Source: an uncultured Spirochaetaceae bacterium (lineage in GTDB: Bacteria > Spirochaetota > Spirochaetia > Treponematales > Treponemataceae). Taken from it: a stretch of 64,000 nt of DNA. Both the position numbers and the translations under genes were made by a program. Every line of letters begins with the position of its first letter. Within the stretch, counting starts at the first letter, position 1. This document shows positions 41,949 through 51,440 of this stretch, in pieces. The DNA is taken from the NCBI GenBank assembly GCA_902799665.1, contig CADCBK010000017.1:28302-92301 (forward strand). The letters run 5' to 3'. The notes under the pieces are model-generated. The model made no database searches and had not been told where the DNA came from. It worked only from the letters and a program-made list of their open reading frames with translations.

Positions 41949-41952
41949 TTAG

Positions 41953-42687
41953 ATGGGTAAGAAGAAGGAGCCGGAGAAACCGTCAACAGCTTGGCAAGGC
42001 ACCTATGGCGACATGATCACCTTGATGCTTTGCTTCTTCGTAATGTTGTACAACCCTTCGGAGATTGACGTCACTCAGCTGGCCACCATAACTGAAAGCC
42101 TCCAGATGAACCAAACCGAGACCACTACGGGCGGCATGTCCCTTTCGGCCGGCCGCTTGTCCGACTTGGGAAACACAATCAGCGCCCTGCCTTCTGTGGA
42201 GAAGGGCCGCTCGCTTGGCATGGCCAAGAAAAAGGCCGTGTCGCTTTTCGCTCCGGACGTAAAGTCAAACCGGATTACGATTACCAGCGACGAGCGGGGC
42301 TTAATCATAACGCTTGCCGCCGACGCTTTCTTTAGGCAGGGCAGCGCGGACTTGGACATCGAGAACACCCGCGACACGCTCTTGCGCCTTAGCGAATTTT
42401 TTAGTGATAAAGATTTATTGCAAAAAAACCGAAGATTTAGGATAGAAGGCCATACGGACAAGACGCCGGTAGATTCGGAAAATTCAGAATTCATAAGCAA
42501 TTGGGAGCTTTCCGCGGCGCGCGCCATGAACGTCTTGCACTATCTTGCGGACTTTGGCGCTCCCGAAAGGCAGTTTTCGGTCGCGGGCTACGCGGACACC
42601 CGTCCAAAGTTTGAAGGCGACACCGAAGAGGCGATGGCTTACAACCGTCGCGTTGACATAGTTATTCTAGACGAAGGGCATTTTTAA
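41953..42687 (+). CDS. motB: Flagellar motor stator protein MotB
   Basis: The protein has 244 residues. A single N-terminal helix carries the ion-binding Asp20 in [17 protein letters not shown] plug/linker region follows, and the C-terminal OmpA-like peptidoglycan-binding domain ([20 protein letters not shown] ... NRRVDIVIL) anchors the stator to the wall. The Tyr after the conserved Thr/Ser positions does not decide between H+ and Na+ coupling. It is part of the flbD-motA-motB group. Confidence 0.96.
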   Translation: MGKKKEPEKPSTAWQGTYGDMITLMLCFFVMLYNPSEIDVTQLATITESLQMNQTETTTGGMSLSAGRLSDLGNTISALPSVEKGRSLGMAKKKAVSLFAPDVKSNRITITSDERGLIITLAADAFFRQGSADLDIENTRDTLLRLSEFFSDKDLLQKNRRFRIEGHTDKTPVDSENSEFISNWELSAARAMNVLHYLADFGAPERQFSVAGYADTRPKFEGDTEEAMAYNRRVDIVILDEGHF

Positions 42688-42712
42688 TGCTAGATTGTAA
42701 CGGAGGTAAAAA

Positions 42713-43267
42713 ATGGCTGACGAAGACAACGTAAACGACGAGCTCGGCGACGAAGAAGGCGGCGCCGCGGCTCCCGCCAAAAAGGGCGGAATTGGGGGCT
42801 TGCTTCCGACTTTATTGAAATACATTGCGCTCGCTTTGGGAGCGATCATTCTCATTGTGACCGTCGTCATCATAACGATGAACATAATGGGCGGCAACAA
42901 GCCGGCTCAGGCGGCCATTCCCGTAAGCGAGGACTACAAGGAAATCGCCGAGGAGTTGGAATGGTACACTTCGCTTGGCGAAATCCAGACTCGCACCAGC
43001 GAGTCGACTCCCGCGAGCGTCGTCGTGAACATTTTCTTGGGCTACAAAAAAGAAGACAAGGTCACTTCAACCGAAATCACCGCCCAAAGAATTCCCATTC
43101 GCGACTTTATGCGAAATTATTTCGCGGCAAAAACGGCGGACGAATTGACTCCGCGCAATGAAGAGAACATTAAGATTGAAATTCGCAACGAGATAAACGA
43201 CACGATTTTGAACAGAGGAAAAATCAAAAAAGTTTCGTTTGACAAGCTGAACGTTGTGACTCAATGA
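42713..43267 (+). CDS. fliL: Flagellar basal body protein FliL
   Basis: Stator-associated inner-membrane protein. The 184 residues have an acidic N-terminus (DEDNVNDELGDEEGG), one membrane helix (about 38-60; LGAIILIVTVVIITMNIMG) and the periplasmic FliL domain with VVNIFLGYKKEDKV and the late INDTILNRGKIKKV. CGGAGG sets the start. Treponemal FliL affects filament orientation and motility in spirochaetes studied so far. Confidence 0.93.
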   Translation: MADEDNVNDELGDEEGGAAAPAKKGGIGGLLPTLLKYIALALGAIILIVTVVIITMNIMGGNKPAQAAIPVSEDYKEIAEELEWYTSLGEIQTRTSESTPASVVVNIFLGYKKEDKVTSTEITAQRIPIRDFMRNYFAAKTADELTPRNEENIKIEIRNEINDTILNRGKIKKVSFDKLNVVTQ

Positions 43268-43286
43268 AAAAAGGCGGGCATTTTAG

Positions 43287-44321
43287 ATGGTAGACGTTCT
43301 TTCGCAAGACGAGATTGACCAGTTACTCAACGCGATCAACACGGGCCAGTCCGAAACCGACGACTATAAGGCGGTTTCCGACACCCGCAAGATCAAAATT
43401 TACGACTTTAAGAGGCCTGACAAATTCTCAAAAGAACAGATCCGCACCGTGCAGATCATGCACGAAACATTCGCCCGCCTTACGACAACATCGCTTTCGG
43501 CCCAGCTGCGCTCTTTGGTTCATGTTCATGTGGCCACTGTAGACCAGTTGACATATGAGGAATTCATACGCTCGATTCCGACGCCGACAACCCTTGCGGT
43601 AATCAACATGGATCCGCTTAAAGGAAACGCCGTATTGGAAATCGACCCGGCCATTACATTCAGCATGATCGACCGCTTGTTCGGCGGAACCGGCGCTGTC
43701 ACCGGCAACAAGAGCCGCGACCTTACCGACATTGAGTCCAGCGTAATGGAAGGAATCATCGTCCGCATTTTGGCCAACATGCGCGAAGCTTGGACGCAGG
43801 TTATCGACTTGCGCCCCCGCTTGGGACAGATTGAGACAAACCCCCAGTTCGCGCAGATTGTTCCTCCGACAGAAATGGTTGTTTTGGTCACGCTTGAAAC
43901 AAAGGTCGGCGAGGAAGAGGGAATGATTAACTTCTGCATTCCCTATTTGACGATTGAGCCGATCATCTCAAAGCTTTCTTCGCAGTTCTGGTTCAGCTCT
44001 GTTAGAAGAAGCTCGACAACCCAGTACCTTGGAACCTTGAAGGAAAAGATTTCAACGGTTGACATGGACGTCGTTGCCGAGATTGGTTCCATCAACTTGC
44101 CCATCCGCGACGTGCTTAGCTTGAGATGCGGCGACGTTGTGAAGCTTTCGAACACTAAGGTCGGCGACCAGCTGACGTTGAATATTGGCGACAAGAAAAA
44201 ATACTTTTGCCAGCCCGGCGTTGTGGGCAAAAAAATGGCGGTTCAGGTTACAGGCAAACTCGACGACGAGGGCGCCGAAGAATTTGAAGAGCTTTCCGTA
44301 GAAGGAGATGAAACAGTATGA
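43287..44321 (+). CDS. fliM: Flagellar switch protein FliM
   Basis: Rotor switch component that binds CheY-P. The 344 residues begin with the CheY-binding peptide ([14 protein letters not shown]). The middle CheC-like domain follows ([20 protein letters not shown]), and the C-terminal SpoA domain ([19 protein letters not shown]) contacts FliN/FliY. It is complete. The stop overlaps the start of fliY (ATGA). Confidence 0.97.
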   Translation: MVDVLSQDEIDQLLNAINTGQSETDDYKAVSDTRKIKIYDFKRPDKFSKEQIRTVQIMHETFARLTTTSLSAQLRSLVHVHVATVDQLTYEEFIRSIPTPTTLAVINMDPLKGNAVLEIDPAITFSMIDRLFGGTGAVTGNKSRDLTDIESSVMEGIIVRILANMREAWTQVIDLRPRLGQIETNPQFAQIVPPTEMVVLVTLETKVGEEEGMINFCIPYLTIEPIISKLSSQFWFSSVRRSSTTQYLGTLKEKISTVDMDVVAEIGSINLPIRDVLSLRCGDVVKLSNTKVGDQLTLNIGDKKKYFCQPGVVGKKMAVQVTGKLDDEGAEEFEELSVEGDETV

Positions 44322-45514
44322 GTGATGGCGTAATTTCCCAAGATGAAATCGACGCGCTTCTTTCGGGCGTTCCAGTGGACGGCCTTAACGCGTCAGGTCA
44401 AGTTTCCGGCGCGCCGTCGGCTAACATAGACGCGGCGACTCTTACAAAGTTCGCGGGCGAATTAAAGGATCCTCTCGTAGAAAACTTAAAGCAAATGACA
44501 GGCGTTGAGGTTTCGGCCGGCGAGCCTGCTGTTGAGGCCGCGACGCGCGACCAGTTCCTTGCAAAGCTGCCTGAAATGGTAATCGCGACGACGGCGGATT
44601 TTTCAAACGGCCTCAAGGGCGACCACCTTTACGTCATCTCTACCGAGTGCGCCCAAAAGTTGGTCAGCCTTGTAAACAAGGAGGAGAACGCCGCGCTTGA
44701 CGACATGGCGATGAGCGTAATCAACGAAACGCTTTCCACGCATACAAACGACGAAATAACGGCGCTTGACAAGACCGGAAAATTGGCCGGCCTTGCCTGC
44801 AATCCCGCGGAGTCGATCAGCGTTCCTAAGGCGATGGTCCGCATTCCGCAAAACACTTTCGCATTGTTCACTTTCCCGTTGACTATCGACGGCCAAGCTT
44901 ACACTTTGTGGGAAGCCATTGGCGGCGATCCAGCCCAGTCAATCGCCGTCGCTTTGGGCGGCGGCGCTGCGGCCGCTCCGGCCGGCGGATCTCTTAACGC
45001 CGCTGACATGGCGAGCCTTGGCGGAATGGCCGGCGCTCCGATGGGCGGCATGGGAGCCGCTCCGATGGGAGGAATGCCGACGGGCGGCGGAATGCCAATG
45101 GGCGGAATGCCGATGGGCGGCATGGGAGGTATGCCAATGGGCGGCGCGATGGGCGGAATGCCTATGGGCGGCATGGGCGCGATGATGGGCCAGACTCCTA
45201 ACGTACAGTCTTTGCAGTATCCAAATTTGATGGGCGGAGCTTCTCCGACAGACCAAGGAAACATCGGTCTTTTGATGGACGTTTTCATGGAGATGACCGT
45301 AGAGCTTGGCCGCACAAAAAAGCCGATCAAGGAAATCCTTGGATTTGGCGAAGGAACGATCATAGAGCTGGACAAGTTGGCCGGCGAACCGGTTGACATT
45401 TTGGTCAACCACAAGCCTATCGCCAAGGGAGAAGTTGTAGTTATCGACGAAAACTTCGGCGTTCGTATCACGGAGATTCTCTCTCCGCAGGAACGGGTTT
45501 CAGAGCTTCGCTAA
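44318..45514 (+). CDS. fliY: Flagellar switch protein FliY/FliN with a Met/Gly-rich insert
   Basis: Rotor switch protein of 398 residues. The N-terminal peptide ([13 protein letters not shown]) is like that of FliM. The CheC-like middle (about 45-205) has [13 protein letters not shown] where CheC phosphatases carry an E-x-x-N pair; the Glu position is Ser, so CheY-P phosphatase activity is doubtful. A Met/Gly/Pro-rich linker of about 55 residues (MGGMPMGG repeats, 45018-45192) follows. The SpoA domain ([20 protein letters not shown] ... VRITEIL) ends the protein. Some annotations call it fliN. It forms the C ring with FliM. Confidence 0.93.
   Translation: MSDGVISQDEIDALLSGVPVDGLNASGQVSGAPSANIDAATLTKFAGELKDPLVENLKQMTGVEVSAGEPAVEAATRDQFLAKLPEMVIATTADFSNGLKGDHLYVISTECAQKLVSLVNKEENAALDDMAMSVINETLSTHTNDEITALDKTGKLAGLACNPAESISVPKAMVRIPQNTFALFTFPLTIDGQAYTLWEAIGGDPAQSIAVALGGGAAAAPAGGSLNAADMASLGGMAGAPMGGMGAAPMGGMPTGGGMPMGGMPMGGMGGMPMGGAMGGMPMGGMGAMMGQTPNVQSLQYPNLMGGASPTDQGNIGLLMDVFMEMTVELGRTKKPIKEILGFGEGTIIELDKLAGEPVDILVNHKPIAKGEVVVIDENFGVRITEILSPQERVSELR
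45018..45192 (+). repeat. ATGGGCGGC-type codon repeats in fliY
   Basis: The linker between the two FliY domains is coded by reiterated ATG-GGC-GGC/GGA units, with ATG-CCG or ATG-CCA alternations. The protein is almost entirely Met, Gly and Pro. Confidence 0.9.
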
Positions 45515-45563
45515 TTTCTTAAAATACGGCGGCTGGGGAGCCGCTTTTTGGGTGGGGGAAACG

Positions 45564-46214
45564 TTGAAATTCTCAAAAATTGCATTGGCGTTTTTTTGCG
45601 CTATTTCTCTTTTAGCGGGCTCTGCGGCGGCGGAGGACGATTCTTCCTCCGGCTCGTCTATTGGCCAAACCTCGCTTTCCGCCCAAGCCTTGCCCGACGA
45701 GTCTTCTTTGGCGATAGGCGACGCGGCGGCGAACAGTTCCTCGCCTGTCTCCGCCATAAGCGGCTCCGGCTCGTCCGTCTGGCTTTTTTTTAGAATGGTC
45801 TTTGTCCTTATAGTCGTTGTCGTCTGCATTTATTTTGCGATGAATTTCATGCGAAAAAAAATGAACGGCGACAGCGCGGACGACGACATGTTTTTGCGCA
45901 AGGTGGCGCAAGTCACTGTCGCGCCGGGAAAGACGGTTCAAATAGTGACCCTTTTGGAAAAAGCCTTTTTGATTGGAGTCACGGACAGTTCCATCGAATT
46001 GCTTGGCGAGATAAGCGACAAAGAGCTGGTGGACGCGATGAACCTTAACGCGGACAAAAAGCAAAACACGGCTCGCGCGAGAAATTTCAACGACGTGCTT
46101 TCGCTTTTCTTGAATCCAAAAAATCCCAACGCGACAGCGGGCGAACGAAGCGCGTCAAAGTCCATATCGGAATTCTTCAGCAAGCAAAAAGAGAAGCTAA
46201 AAAATGGAAAGTAA
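45564..46214 (+). CDS. fliO: Flagellar export protein FliO
   Basis: Small component that stabilises FliP in the flagellar export gate. The 216 residues have a signal or membrane segment (IALAFFCAISLLAGSAAA), a Ser-rich periplasmic stretch, one membrane helix (about 75-95; LFFRMVFVLIVVVVCIYFAM) and a cytoplasmic beta domain (QVTVAPGKTVQIVTLLEKAFLIGV split over strands). TTG 45564, preceded by GGGGGA, is preferred over GTG 45552. Position between fliY and fliP supports the call, since FliO is poorly conserved in sequence. It overlaps fliP by 11 bases. Confidence 0.85.
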   Translation: MKFSKIALAFFCAISLLAGSAAAEDDSSSGSSIGQTSLSAQALPDESSLAIGDAAANSSSPVSAISGSGSSVWLFFRMVFVLIVVVVCIYFAMNFMRKKMNGDSADDDMFLRKVAQVTVAPGKTVQIVTLLEKAFLIGVTDSSIELLGEISDKELVDAMNLNADKKQNTARARNFNDVLSLFLNPKNPNATAGERSASKSISEFFSKQKEKLKNGK

Positions 46215-47073
46215 GGCTTTTGTTTCATTGAAAAATCCTTTTGTCCGACTCGCTCTTTTCTCCTTGTTAAGCCTTCTTTGCGCCTTTCCGCTTTCTTCGC
46301 AAGCCGCCGGCCGCGCCGTGGACGATCCAAACTTTCCGCAAGGCTCAACCCGCGGAACGATGCAAATGGAAGGAAACGTCAATCCCGTCCAAATACCGAA
46401 CGTTGACATAAACATAAGGCGGCCCGAGAACGGCCAGGAAGTCGCATTTAGCGTCCAGCTTTTGATAATGCTGACTCTCTTGACGCTGGCCCCAAGCCTT
46501 TTGATTTTGCTCACTTGCTTTTTGCGCTTTTCAATCGTGTTGGATTTCATCAAGAGAGCGCTTTCGTTGCAGCAAGTTCCCCCGACAAGCGTATTGAACG
46601 GAATAGCGTTTTTCATGACCCTTTTCATCATGTGGCCAACGTTCACCAATATTTATGACAATGCCTTTAAGCCGATGAGGGAAGGCCAGATAGGCGTCGA
46701 GGCCGCCTTTGACGCCGCGCAAAAGCCTATCCGCTACTTTATGTACAGGCAGATGGCGGACGACACAAGTTACATCAAGATGTTCATGAACATGCGCGGC
46801 TTGGACAAGCCCGAAACTTTGGACGACGTTCCGACTTACGTTTTGGTCCCCTCGTATATTTTGCACGAGCTTACGGCGGCCTTTAAAATCGGCATTTACT
46901 TGTACATACCCTTCATCATAATAGACATGGTTGTCGCCAGCATTTTGATGAGCATGGGAATGATGATGCTGCCGCCTGTGCAGATTTCCATGCCGTTTAA
47001 GTTGATGCTTTTTGTTTTGGTTGACGGTTGGGGCCTCTTGACCCAGCAGCTTTTTTATTCGGTGTTGAGGTAG
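46204..47073 (+). CDS. fliP: Flagellar export gate protein FliP
   Basis: Core pore subunit of the type III export gate. The 289 residues include a cleavable signal peptide (LALFSLLSLLCAFPLSSQAA) and four helices. Family motifs are LLTLAPSLLILLTCFLRFSI, FITxFVMWPT-like FMTLFIMWPTF, and the C-terminal VQISMPFKLMLFVLVDGW. It is complete and followed three bases later by fliQ. Confidence 0.96.
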   Translation: MESKAFVSLKNPFVRLALFSLLSLLCAFPLSSQAAGRAVDDPNFPQGSTRGTMQMEGNVNPVQIPNVDINIRRPENGQEVAFSVQLLIMLTLLTLAPSLLILLTCFLRFSIVLDFIKRALSLQQVPPTSVLNGIAFFMTLFIMWPTFTNIYDNAFKPMREGQIGVEAAFDAAQKPIRYFMYRQMADDTSYIKMFMNMRGLDKPETLDDVPTYVLVPSYILHELTAAFKIGIYLYIPFIIIDMVVASILMSMGMMMLPPVQISMPFKLMLFVLVDGWGLLTQQLFYSVLR

Positions 47074-47076
47074 CGT

Positions 47077-47340
47077 ATGGATATTGGACAGATAACGAAC
47101 TTAATGCGCGCCGGCATCATGCAGGTTTTGATTTTAATCGCGCCTGTCCTGCTGGCTGCCTTGATTGTCGGCTTGATTGTGGCGATTTTCCAGGCCACCA
47201 CTTCCATCCAAGAGCAGACTTTGACTTTTTTGCCAAAGATGATAACCATTTTCGCGATGCTCGCGCTTTTGGGCGGCTGGATGTTTTCCGCGCTGCGCGA
47301 TTACACCATAACGCTTTTTAGAAACATAGCAAGGATGTAG
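47077..47340 (+). CDS. fliQ: Flagellar export gate protein FliQ
   Basis: Two-helix export gate subunit of 87 residues. The first helix is IMQVLILIAPVLLAALIVGL, followed by VAIFQATTSIQEQTLTFLPK, a strong family signature, and a second helix ending at the C-terminus. It works with FliP and FliR in the export pore. Confidence 0.97.
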   Translation: MDIGQITNLMRAGIMQVLILIAPVLLAALIVGLIVAIFQATTSIQEQTLTFLPKMITIFAMLALLGGWMFSALRDYTITLFRNIARM

Positions 47341-47353
47341 GAGGAAGCTGCTT

Positions 47354-48169
47354 TTGTTGGACAGTGTTTTGTCGCAAGCGCCTTTTTTCCTGCTTGTCGC
47401 CGTAAGATGTTTTTCGCTTTTGATGACGCTTCCTCTTTTTAGCATGCGGAACATCCACAGCGCGGCGCGAGTCGCTTTGACGGGCTTTTTGGCCTTTAAC
47501 ATTATGGGCCGTGTTGACTATTCCGCTTATCAAGGCTTCTTGTCGGCCGAACAAACTTTCACCGCGCAATTCATTATGCTCTTGGCGGGGGAGGCCCTGC
47601 TTGGAGTGATTACAGGCTTTTTTATTTCCATAATATTTTCGGCCTTTAGCACGGCCGGCCAATTCTTCGCTTTTCAAATGGGCTTTTCGGCCAGCGAAGT
47701 CTACGACGCGCTAAGCCAGGTTGAGAACCCCTTGATGGGCCAATACCTAAACTTAATCGCGATGCTGATTTTCATGCGCGCCCAGCTTTTCCAGCGGCTC
47801 TTTTTGGGAGGCCTTGTTTCAAGCTTTAAGTCTTTGAACGCGTTTTCCATTGTGAACGACATGGCCGGCGGCGCGGTTTTGCCCGCGTTTTTCATGAAGG
47901 GCTTGACTGAGCTTTTTGCCAACGCGCTTGTGATTTCGCTTCCCATTATGGGAACCTTGATGTTGATAACGATTTCGGTCGGAATGCTGTCAAAGGCCGC
48001 GCCTCAAATGAACCTTTTGAGCGAAGGCTTCCCGATTATGCTTTTGACTTCATTCTTCATTTTGACAGCATTGATGCCCAGTTTGATAGACGCGTTCTTA
48101 AGATGCTTTGACAGCGGTTTCGCCCGTTTGGAGCAGTTGTTCCTGGCTTTGGGAGGCAAGCGGATATGA
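47354..48169 (+). CDS. fliR: Flagellar export gate protein FliR
   Basis: Export gate subunit of 271 residues and about six membrane helices. Family features include FLLVAVRCFSLLMTLPLFS, GEALLGVITGFFISIIF and the late QMNLLSEGFPIMLLTSFFIL. The start is TTG 47354, or TTG 47357, behind AGGAGG. The stop overlaps flhB (ATGA). Confidence 0.95.
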   Translation: MLDSVLSQAPFFLLVAVRCFSLLMTLPLFSMRNIHSAARVALTGFLAFNIMGRVDYSAYQGFLSAEQTFTAQFIMLLAGEALLGVITGFFISIIFSAFSTAGQFFAFQMGFSASEVYDALSQVENPLMGQYLNLIAMLIFMRAQLFQRLFLGGLVSSFKSLNAFSIVNDMAGGAVLPAFFMKGLTELFANALVISLPIMGTLMLITISVGMLSKAAPQMNLLSEGFPIMLLTSFFILTALMPSLIDAFLRCFDSGFARLEQLFLALGGKRI

Positions 48170-49269
48170 GCTTTGAAGACATAGACTTGCAGTGGTTTGC
48201 CGCCGAAGACGAGGGACGCACAGAGGAGCCGTCGGAGCTTAAGCTGAAAAAGGCTAGGGATGAAGGCCGCGTCGCAAAAAGCCCTGAAGTGAACGGCGCC
48301 TTTGTTTTTTTGTTCGCGGTCCTTGCCTTGATGTTTTTGTCAAAATGGCTTTTAAGGAATTTTGAGGAGATTTTGATTTTCTTCTTTACAAGAAGCGGCC
48401 ATGGCAACGCGGTTAACGGAAGCAGCGCGGCCGTGTTCTTTGACTATTATTTTAAGATGGTCTTTCCTATCGCCCTCGTTTCGCTTGTGGCCGGCGTCGT
48501 TGGAAATATAATTCAAAACCGCGGCTGGATGTTCAGCCTTAAGCCTTTGACGCCGAATTTCAAAAAGATACTTCCGCATTTTGGAGAATACTTTAAGAAG
48601 ACGATTTTTTCAAAGCAGGGGCTTTTTAACATCGCCAAGTCGCTTGCAAAAGTCGCCATTCTTGTCTTCGCCTCCTTCGCAATCATAAAGTCAAACATGG
48701 GCGAGCTGCTTTTTATCATTCACCAAAACGGAAACATTTTGGCGGCCTTTGGAAAAATCGCTTCAATCGCCTTTAAGCTTTTGCTTTTCGCGGCGATTTT
48801 CTTTTTCGTCATCTCGATTCCAGACTACTTTGTGCAAAAGTCGGCCTTTATGGATTCCCTCAAAATGACAAAGCAGGAAGTGAAAGAGGAATTCAAAGAG
48901 ATGGAAGGCGACCCGGAAGTGAAGAACCGCATCAAGCAGGCGCAGCGCCAATTGCTGTCCTCAAATGTTCCCCGAGCCGTGGCCGAAAGCGACGTTGTCA
49001 TCACAAACCCGACGCACTTTGCCGTGGCGCTAAAGTATGACGCGGCGGCAAGCGACGCCCCCATGGTCAACGCGAAGGGAGAGGACTTCATGGCGCAGCG
49101 CATCAAGGAAATCGCGCGCGAGAACGACATACCCATAGTGGAAAACCGGCCCTTGGCCCGAAGCCTCTATGCAGAAGTCGAACTTGGCGCTATAATACCA
49201 GATAGTTATTTTAAGGCTATTTCCGTTGTGTATAGCCATTTGAAGAAGTTTAACAAAACAGCGTCTTGA
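48166..49269 (+). CDS. flhB: Flagellar export switch protein FlhB
   Basis: Controls the switch from rod/hook to filament export. The 367 residues have four membrane helices and the cytoplasmic autocleavage domain with Asn281-Pro282-Thr283-His284 (VITNPTHFAVALKY). The linker KQEVKEEFKEMEGDPEVKNR is typical. The N-terminus (EEGRTEEPSELKLKKARDEG) also matches the family. A 41-base gap with a GGTGGGGA site precedes flhA. Confidence 0.97.
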   Translation: MSFEDIDLQWFAAEDEGRTEEPSELKLKKARDEGRVAKSPEVNGAFVFLFAVLALMFLSKWLLRNFEEILIFFFTRSGHGNAVNGSSAAVFFDYYFKMVFPIALVSLVAGVVGNIIQNRGWMFSLKPLTPNFKKILPHFGEYFKKTIFSKQGLFNIAKSLAKVAILVFASFAIIKSNMGELLFIIHQNGNILAAFGKIASIAFKLLLFAAIFFFVISIPDYFVQKSAFMDSLKMTKQEVKEEFKEMEGDPEVKNRIKQAQRQLLSSNVPRAVAESDVVITNPTHFAVALKYDAAASDAPMVNAKGEDFMAQRIKEIARENDIPIVENRPLARSLYAEVELGAIIPDSYFKAISVVYSHLKKFNKTAS

Positions 49270-49310
49270 CAGGACGCAAATATATAAAAAAATAGCCTGG
49301 GTGGGGACTT

Positions 49311-51440
49311 ATGGCGCAAGCGCAAATAAAACAGAATAACGCTCTCTCATTTATTCAAAGGAACGCGGTCAGCGTAGGCGCGATTCTTGTCGTGCTCATG
49401 TTGATTGTTCCGGTGCATTCTGTTTTATTGGATGTTTTCATGGCGATGAACCTTTCGATTTCCGTCTTGCTCTTGCTTACGGTAATCTCAACGCCAAAGC
49501 CTTCTCGCCTTACGTCATTTCCGCAAATAATTCTGCTTGTCACTCTTTTTGGCCTTGGCATAAACGTCTCGTCGACCAGGTTGATTTTGACAAAGGGCGC
49601 CGCATTTGACGGCCGCATGGTAAGGGCCTTTTCATCATTTGTTGTCGGAAGCGACAAGGGCAGCGACGGTCTTGTTGTCGGAATGGTAATCTTCATCATT
49701 TTAATCGTCATCCAGACAATCGTAATCACAAAAGGCGCCACGCGCGTAAGCGAAGTCGCCGCCCGCTTTGCCTTGGACTCTATGGCGCAAAAAAACTTCG
49801 CCGTCGACCAAGAGCTTAACTCCGGCGCGATTACGGAAGAAGAGGCCAGGCAAAAGAGGGCCGATATAAGGAACGAAAGCGACTTCTTTAGCGCTATGGA
49901 CGGTTCCTCCAAATTTGTAAGCGGAAACGTAATGGCCGGCATATTCATCACGGTGGTCAACTTGGTCGCCGGCCTTATTACCGGAATGATTTTGCGCCGC
50001 GAGTCTTTTGGCAGCGCGATCGAAACTTATTCACGGCTTACAATCGGCGACGGCCTTTTAAGCCAGATACCGTCCCTCTTGCTTTCGTTCTCAACCGGCA
50101 TGTTGGTGACAGCCAGCAACTCCGAAGAGCAGCTCAGCGAAGAATTGAAGAAGCAGTTCACGCAATCGGGCGTAACCTACATCATAGCCGGCGCCGCCAT
50201 AGCCGTTCTTGGCATTTTGCCGGGAATGCCGTGGTACGTCTTGATTCCGCTTGGAGCGATAAGCGTCTTTGCCGGAATAAGGATGCAGCGCGACAAGGCG
50301 GCGCAAGAACAGGCGAAAAACCTGGCTGAAGCCGAGGCGAAGGGAAAGACGCAGACAGGCCAAAACCCGGCGGACGTGTCGCCTGTCGTTCAGCTTGATC
50401 CTCTTCAGCTTGAAATTGGATACGCGCTCATTCCTCTTGTTGACAACGAGAAGGGCGCGAAGCTTTTGGAGCGCGTCGTAAGAATCCGCCGCGAGATTGG
50501 ACTGGACTTGGGCCTTGTGGTTCCGAGCATAAGAATCGTAGACTATATGACGCTTGACCCCAGCGAGTACACGTTTAAGATTCGCGGAATCGAAGCGGGC
50601 CGCGCAAAGCTAAAGATGGGCTACTATATGGCCATAAACACCGGCGGCATAAAAGAGGAGTTCAAGGGCGAGGCCACGCGCGACCCGGCCTTTGGAATGC
50701 CCGCGATTTGGATTCCCGAAGACAAGCGCGCCGAAGTCGAAAGCGCAGGCTACACTGTCGTCGACCCCTTGACTGTAATCGCGACGCACTTGACCGAAAT
50801 AATCAGAAGCCACGCGGCGGAAATTCTTGGAAGGAAGGAAGTCAAGCAAATTATCGACAAAGTCGCCGAAACGGACAAGGTCGTGGTGGACGAGGTTTTG
50901 GAAACATGCAAGTTCACTTACGGACAAATAGAAAAGGTCTTGCAAAACCTTTTGCGCGAGCAGGTTTCAATCAGGAACATCGTTCTTATTTTGGAAACCC
51001 TGGCCAACTACGGCCCCAGCGTTGGCCCGTGGATTTTGACGGAAAAAGTTCGCGAAGCTTTGGGAAAGCAAATATGCCTTCAGTACGCCGACGAAAACAA
51101 AAAGCTTCGCGTTATGAATTTGTCGCAGGACTATGCCGAGCTTTTGCTTAACAGCCAAGTTATTCCCGCTGACGGCTCAAGGCCGTTCGCTGCCCTTGGC
51201 CCGGTTGACGCGCGCCGGTGGATTTCTGATGTCAGCGCGGCCTTCGCGGCAATGCAGGAGAGGGGGCTTGTTCCTATAATTCTATGTCCCGCCGAAGTCC
51301 GCTCTTTGGTAAAGTCTTCAACCGAAAGAGAGCTGCCTGGAATCGTCGTTCTTTCAATAAATGAGCTTATCGCCGCCGAAGATACAGTTAAAATTGAAAC
51401 TCTTGGCGAAATAAAAGAAAGTGTTGAGGGGGGTGTGTGA
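49311..51440 (+). CDS. flhA: Flagellar export protein FlhA
   Basis: Large export gate protein that takes the proton-motive force and docks chaperone-substrate complexes. The 709 residues have eight membrane helices in the first half, with the FHIPEP-type segment RLTSFPQIILLVTLFGLGIN, the conserved QKNFAVDQELNSGAI loop and SRLTIGDGLLSQIPSLLLS. The cytoplasmic half (from about 350) includes NIVLILETLANYG. It is complete. The stop overlaps the flhF start. Confidence 0.97.
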   Translation: MAQAQIKQNNALSFIQRNAVSVGAILVVLMLIVPVHSVLLDVFMAMNLSISVLLLLTVISTPKPSRLTSFPQIILLVTLFGLGINVSSTRLILTKGAAFDGRMVRAFSSFVVGSDKGSDGLVVGMVIFIILIVIQTIVITKGATRVSEVAARFALDSMAQKNFAVDQELNSGAITEEEARQKRADIRNESDFFSAMDGSSKFVSGNVMAGIFITVVNLVAGLITGMILRRESFGSAIETYSRLTIGDGLLSQIPSLLLSFSTGMLVTASNSEEQLSEELKKQFTQSGVTYIIAGAAIAVLGILPGMPWYVLIPLGAISVFAGIRMQRDKAAQEQAKNLAEAEAKGKTQTGQNPADVSPVVQLDPLQLEIGYALIPLVDNEKGAKLLERVVRIRREIGLDLGLVVPSIRIVDYMTLDPSEYTFKIRGIEAGRAKLKMGYYMAINTGGIKEEFKGEATRDPAFGMPAIWIPEDKRAEVESAGYTVVDPLTVIATHLTEIIRSHAAEILGRKEVKQIIDKVAETDKVVVDEVLETCKFTYGQIEKVLQNLLREQVSIRNIVLILETLANYGPSVGPWILTEKVREALGKQICLQYADENKKLRVMNLSQDYAELLLNSQVIPADGSRPFAALGPVDARRWISDVSAAFAAMQERGLVPIILCPAEVRSLVKSSTERELPGIVVLSINELIAAEDTVKIETLGEIKESVEGGV

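Noticed and set aside
45018..45192. Regularly spaced repeats considered as a CRISPR array
   Set aside because: The units are 9-15 bases, coding, contiguous and without spacers.
44899..45471. Long minus-strand open frame rich in Pro/Ile opposite fliY
   Set aside because: It is the complement of the MGG codon repeats; the plus strand is clearly the flagellar gene.
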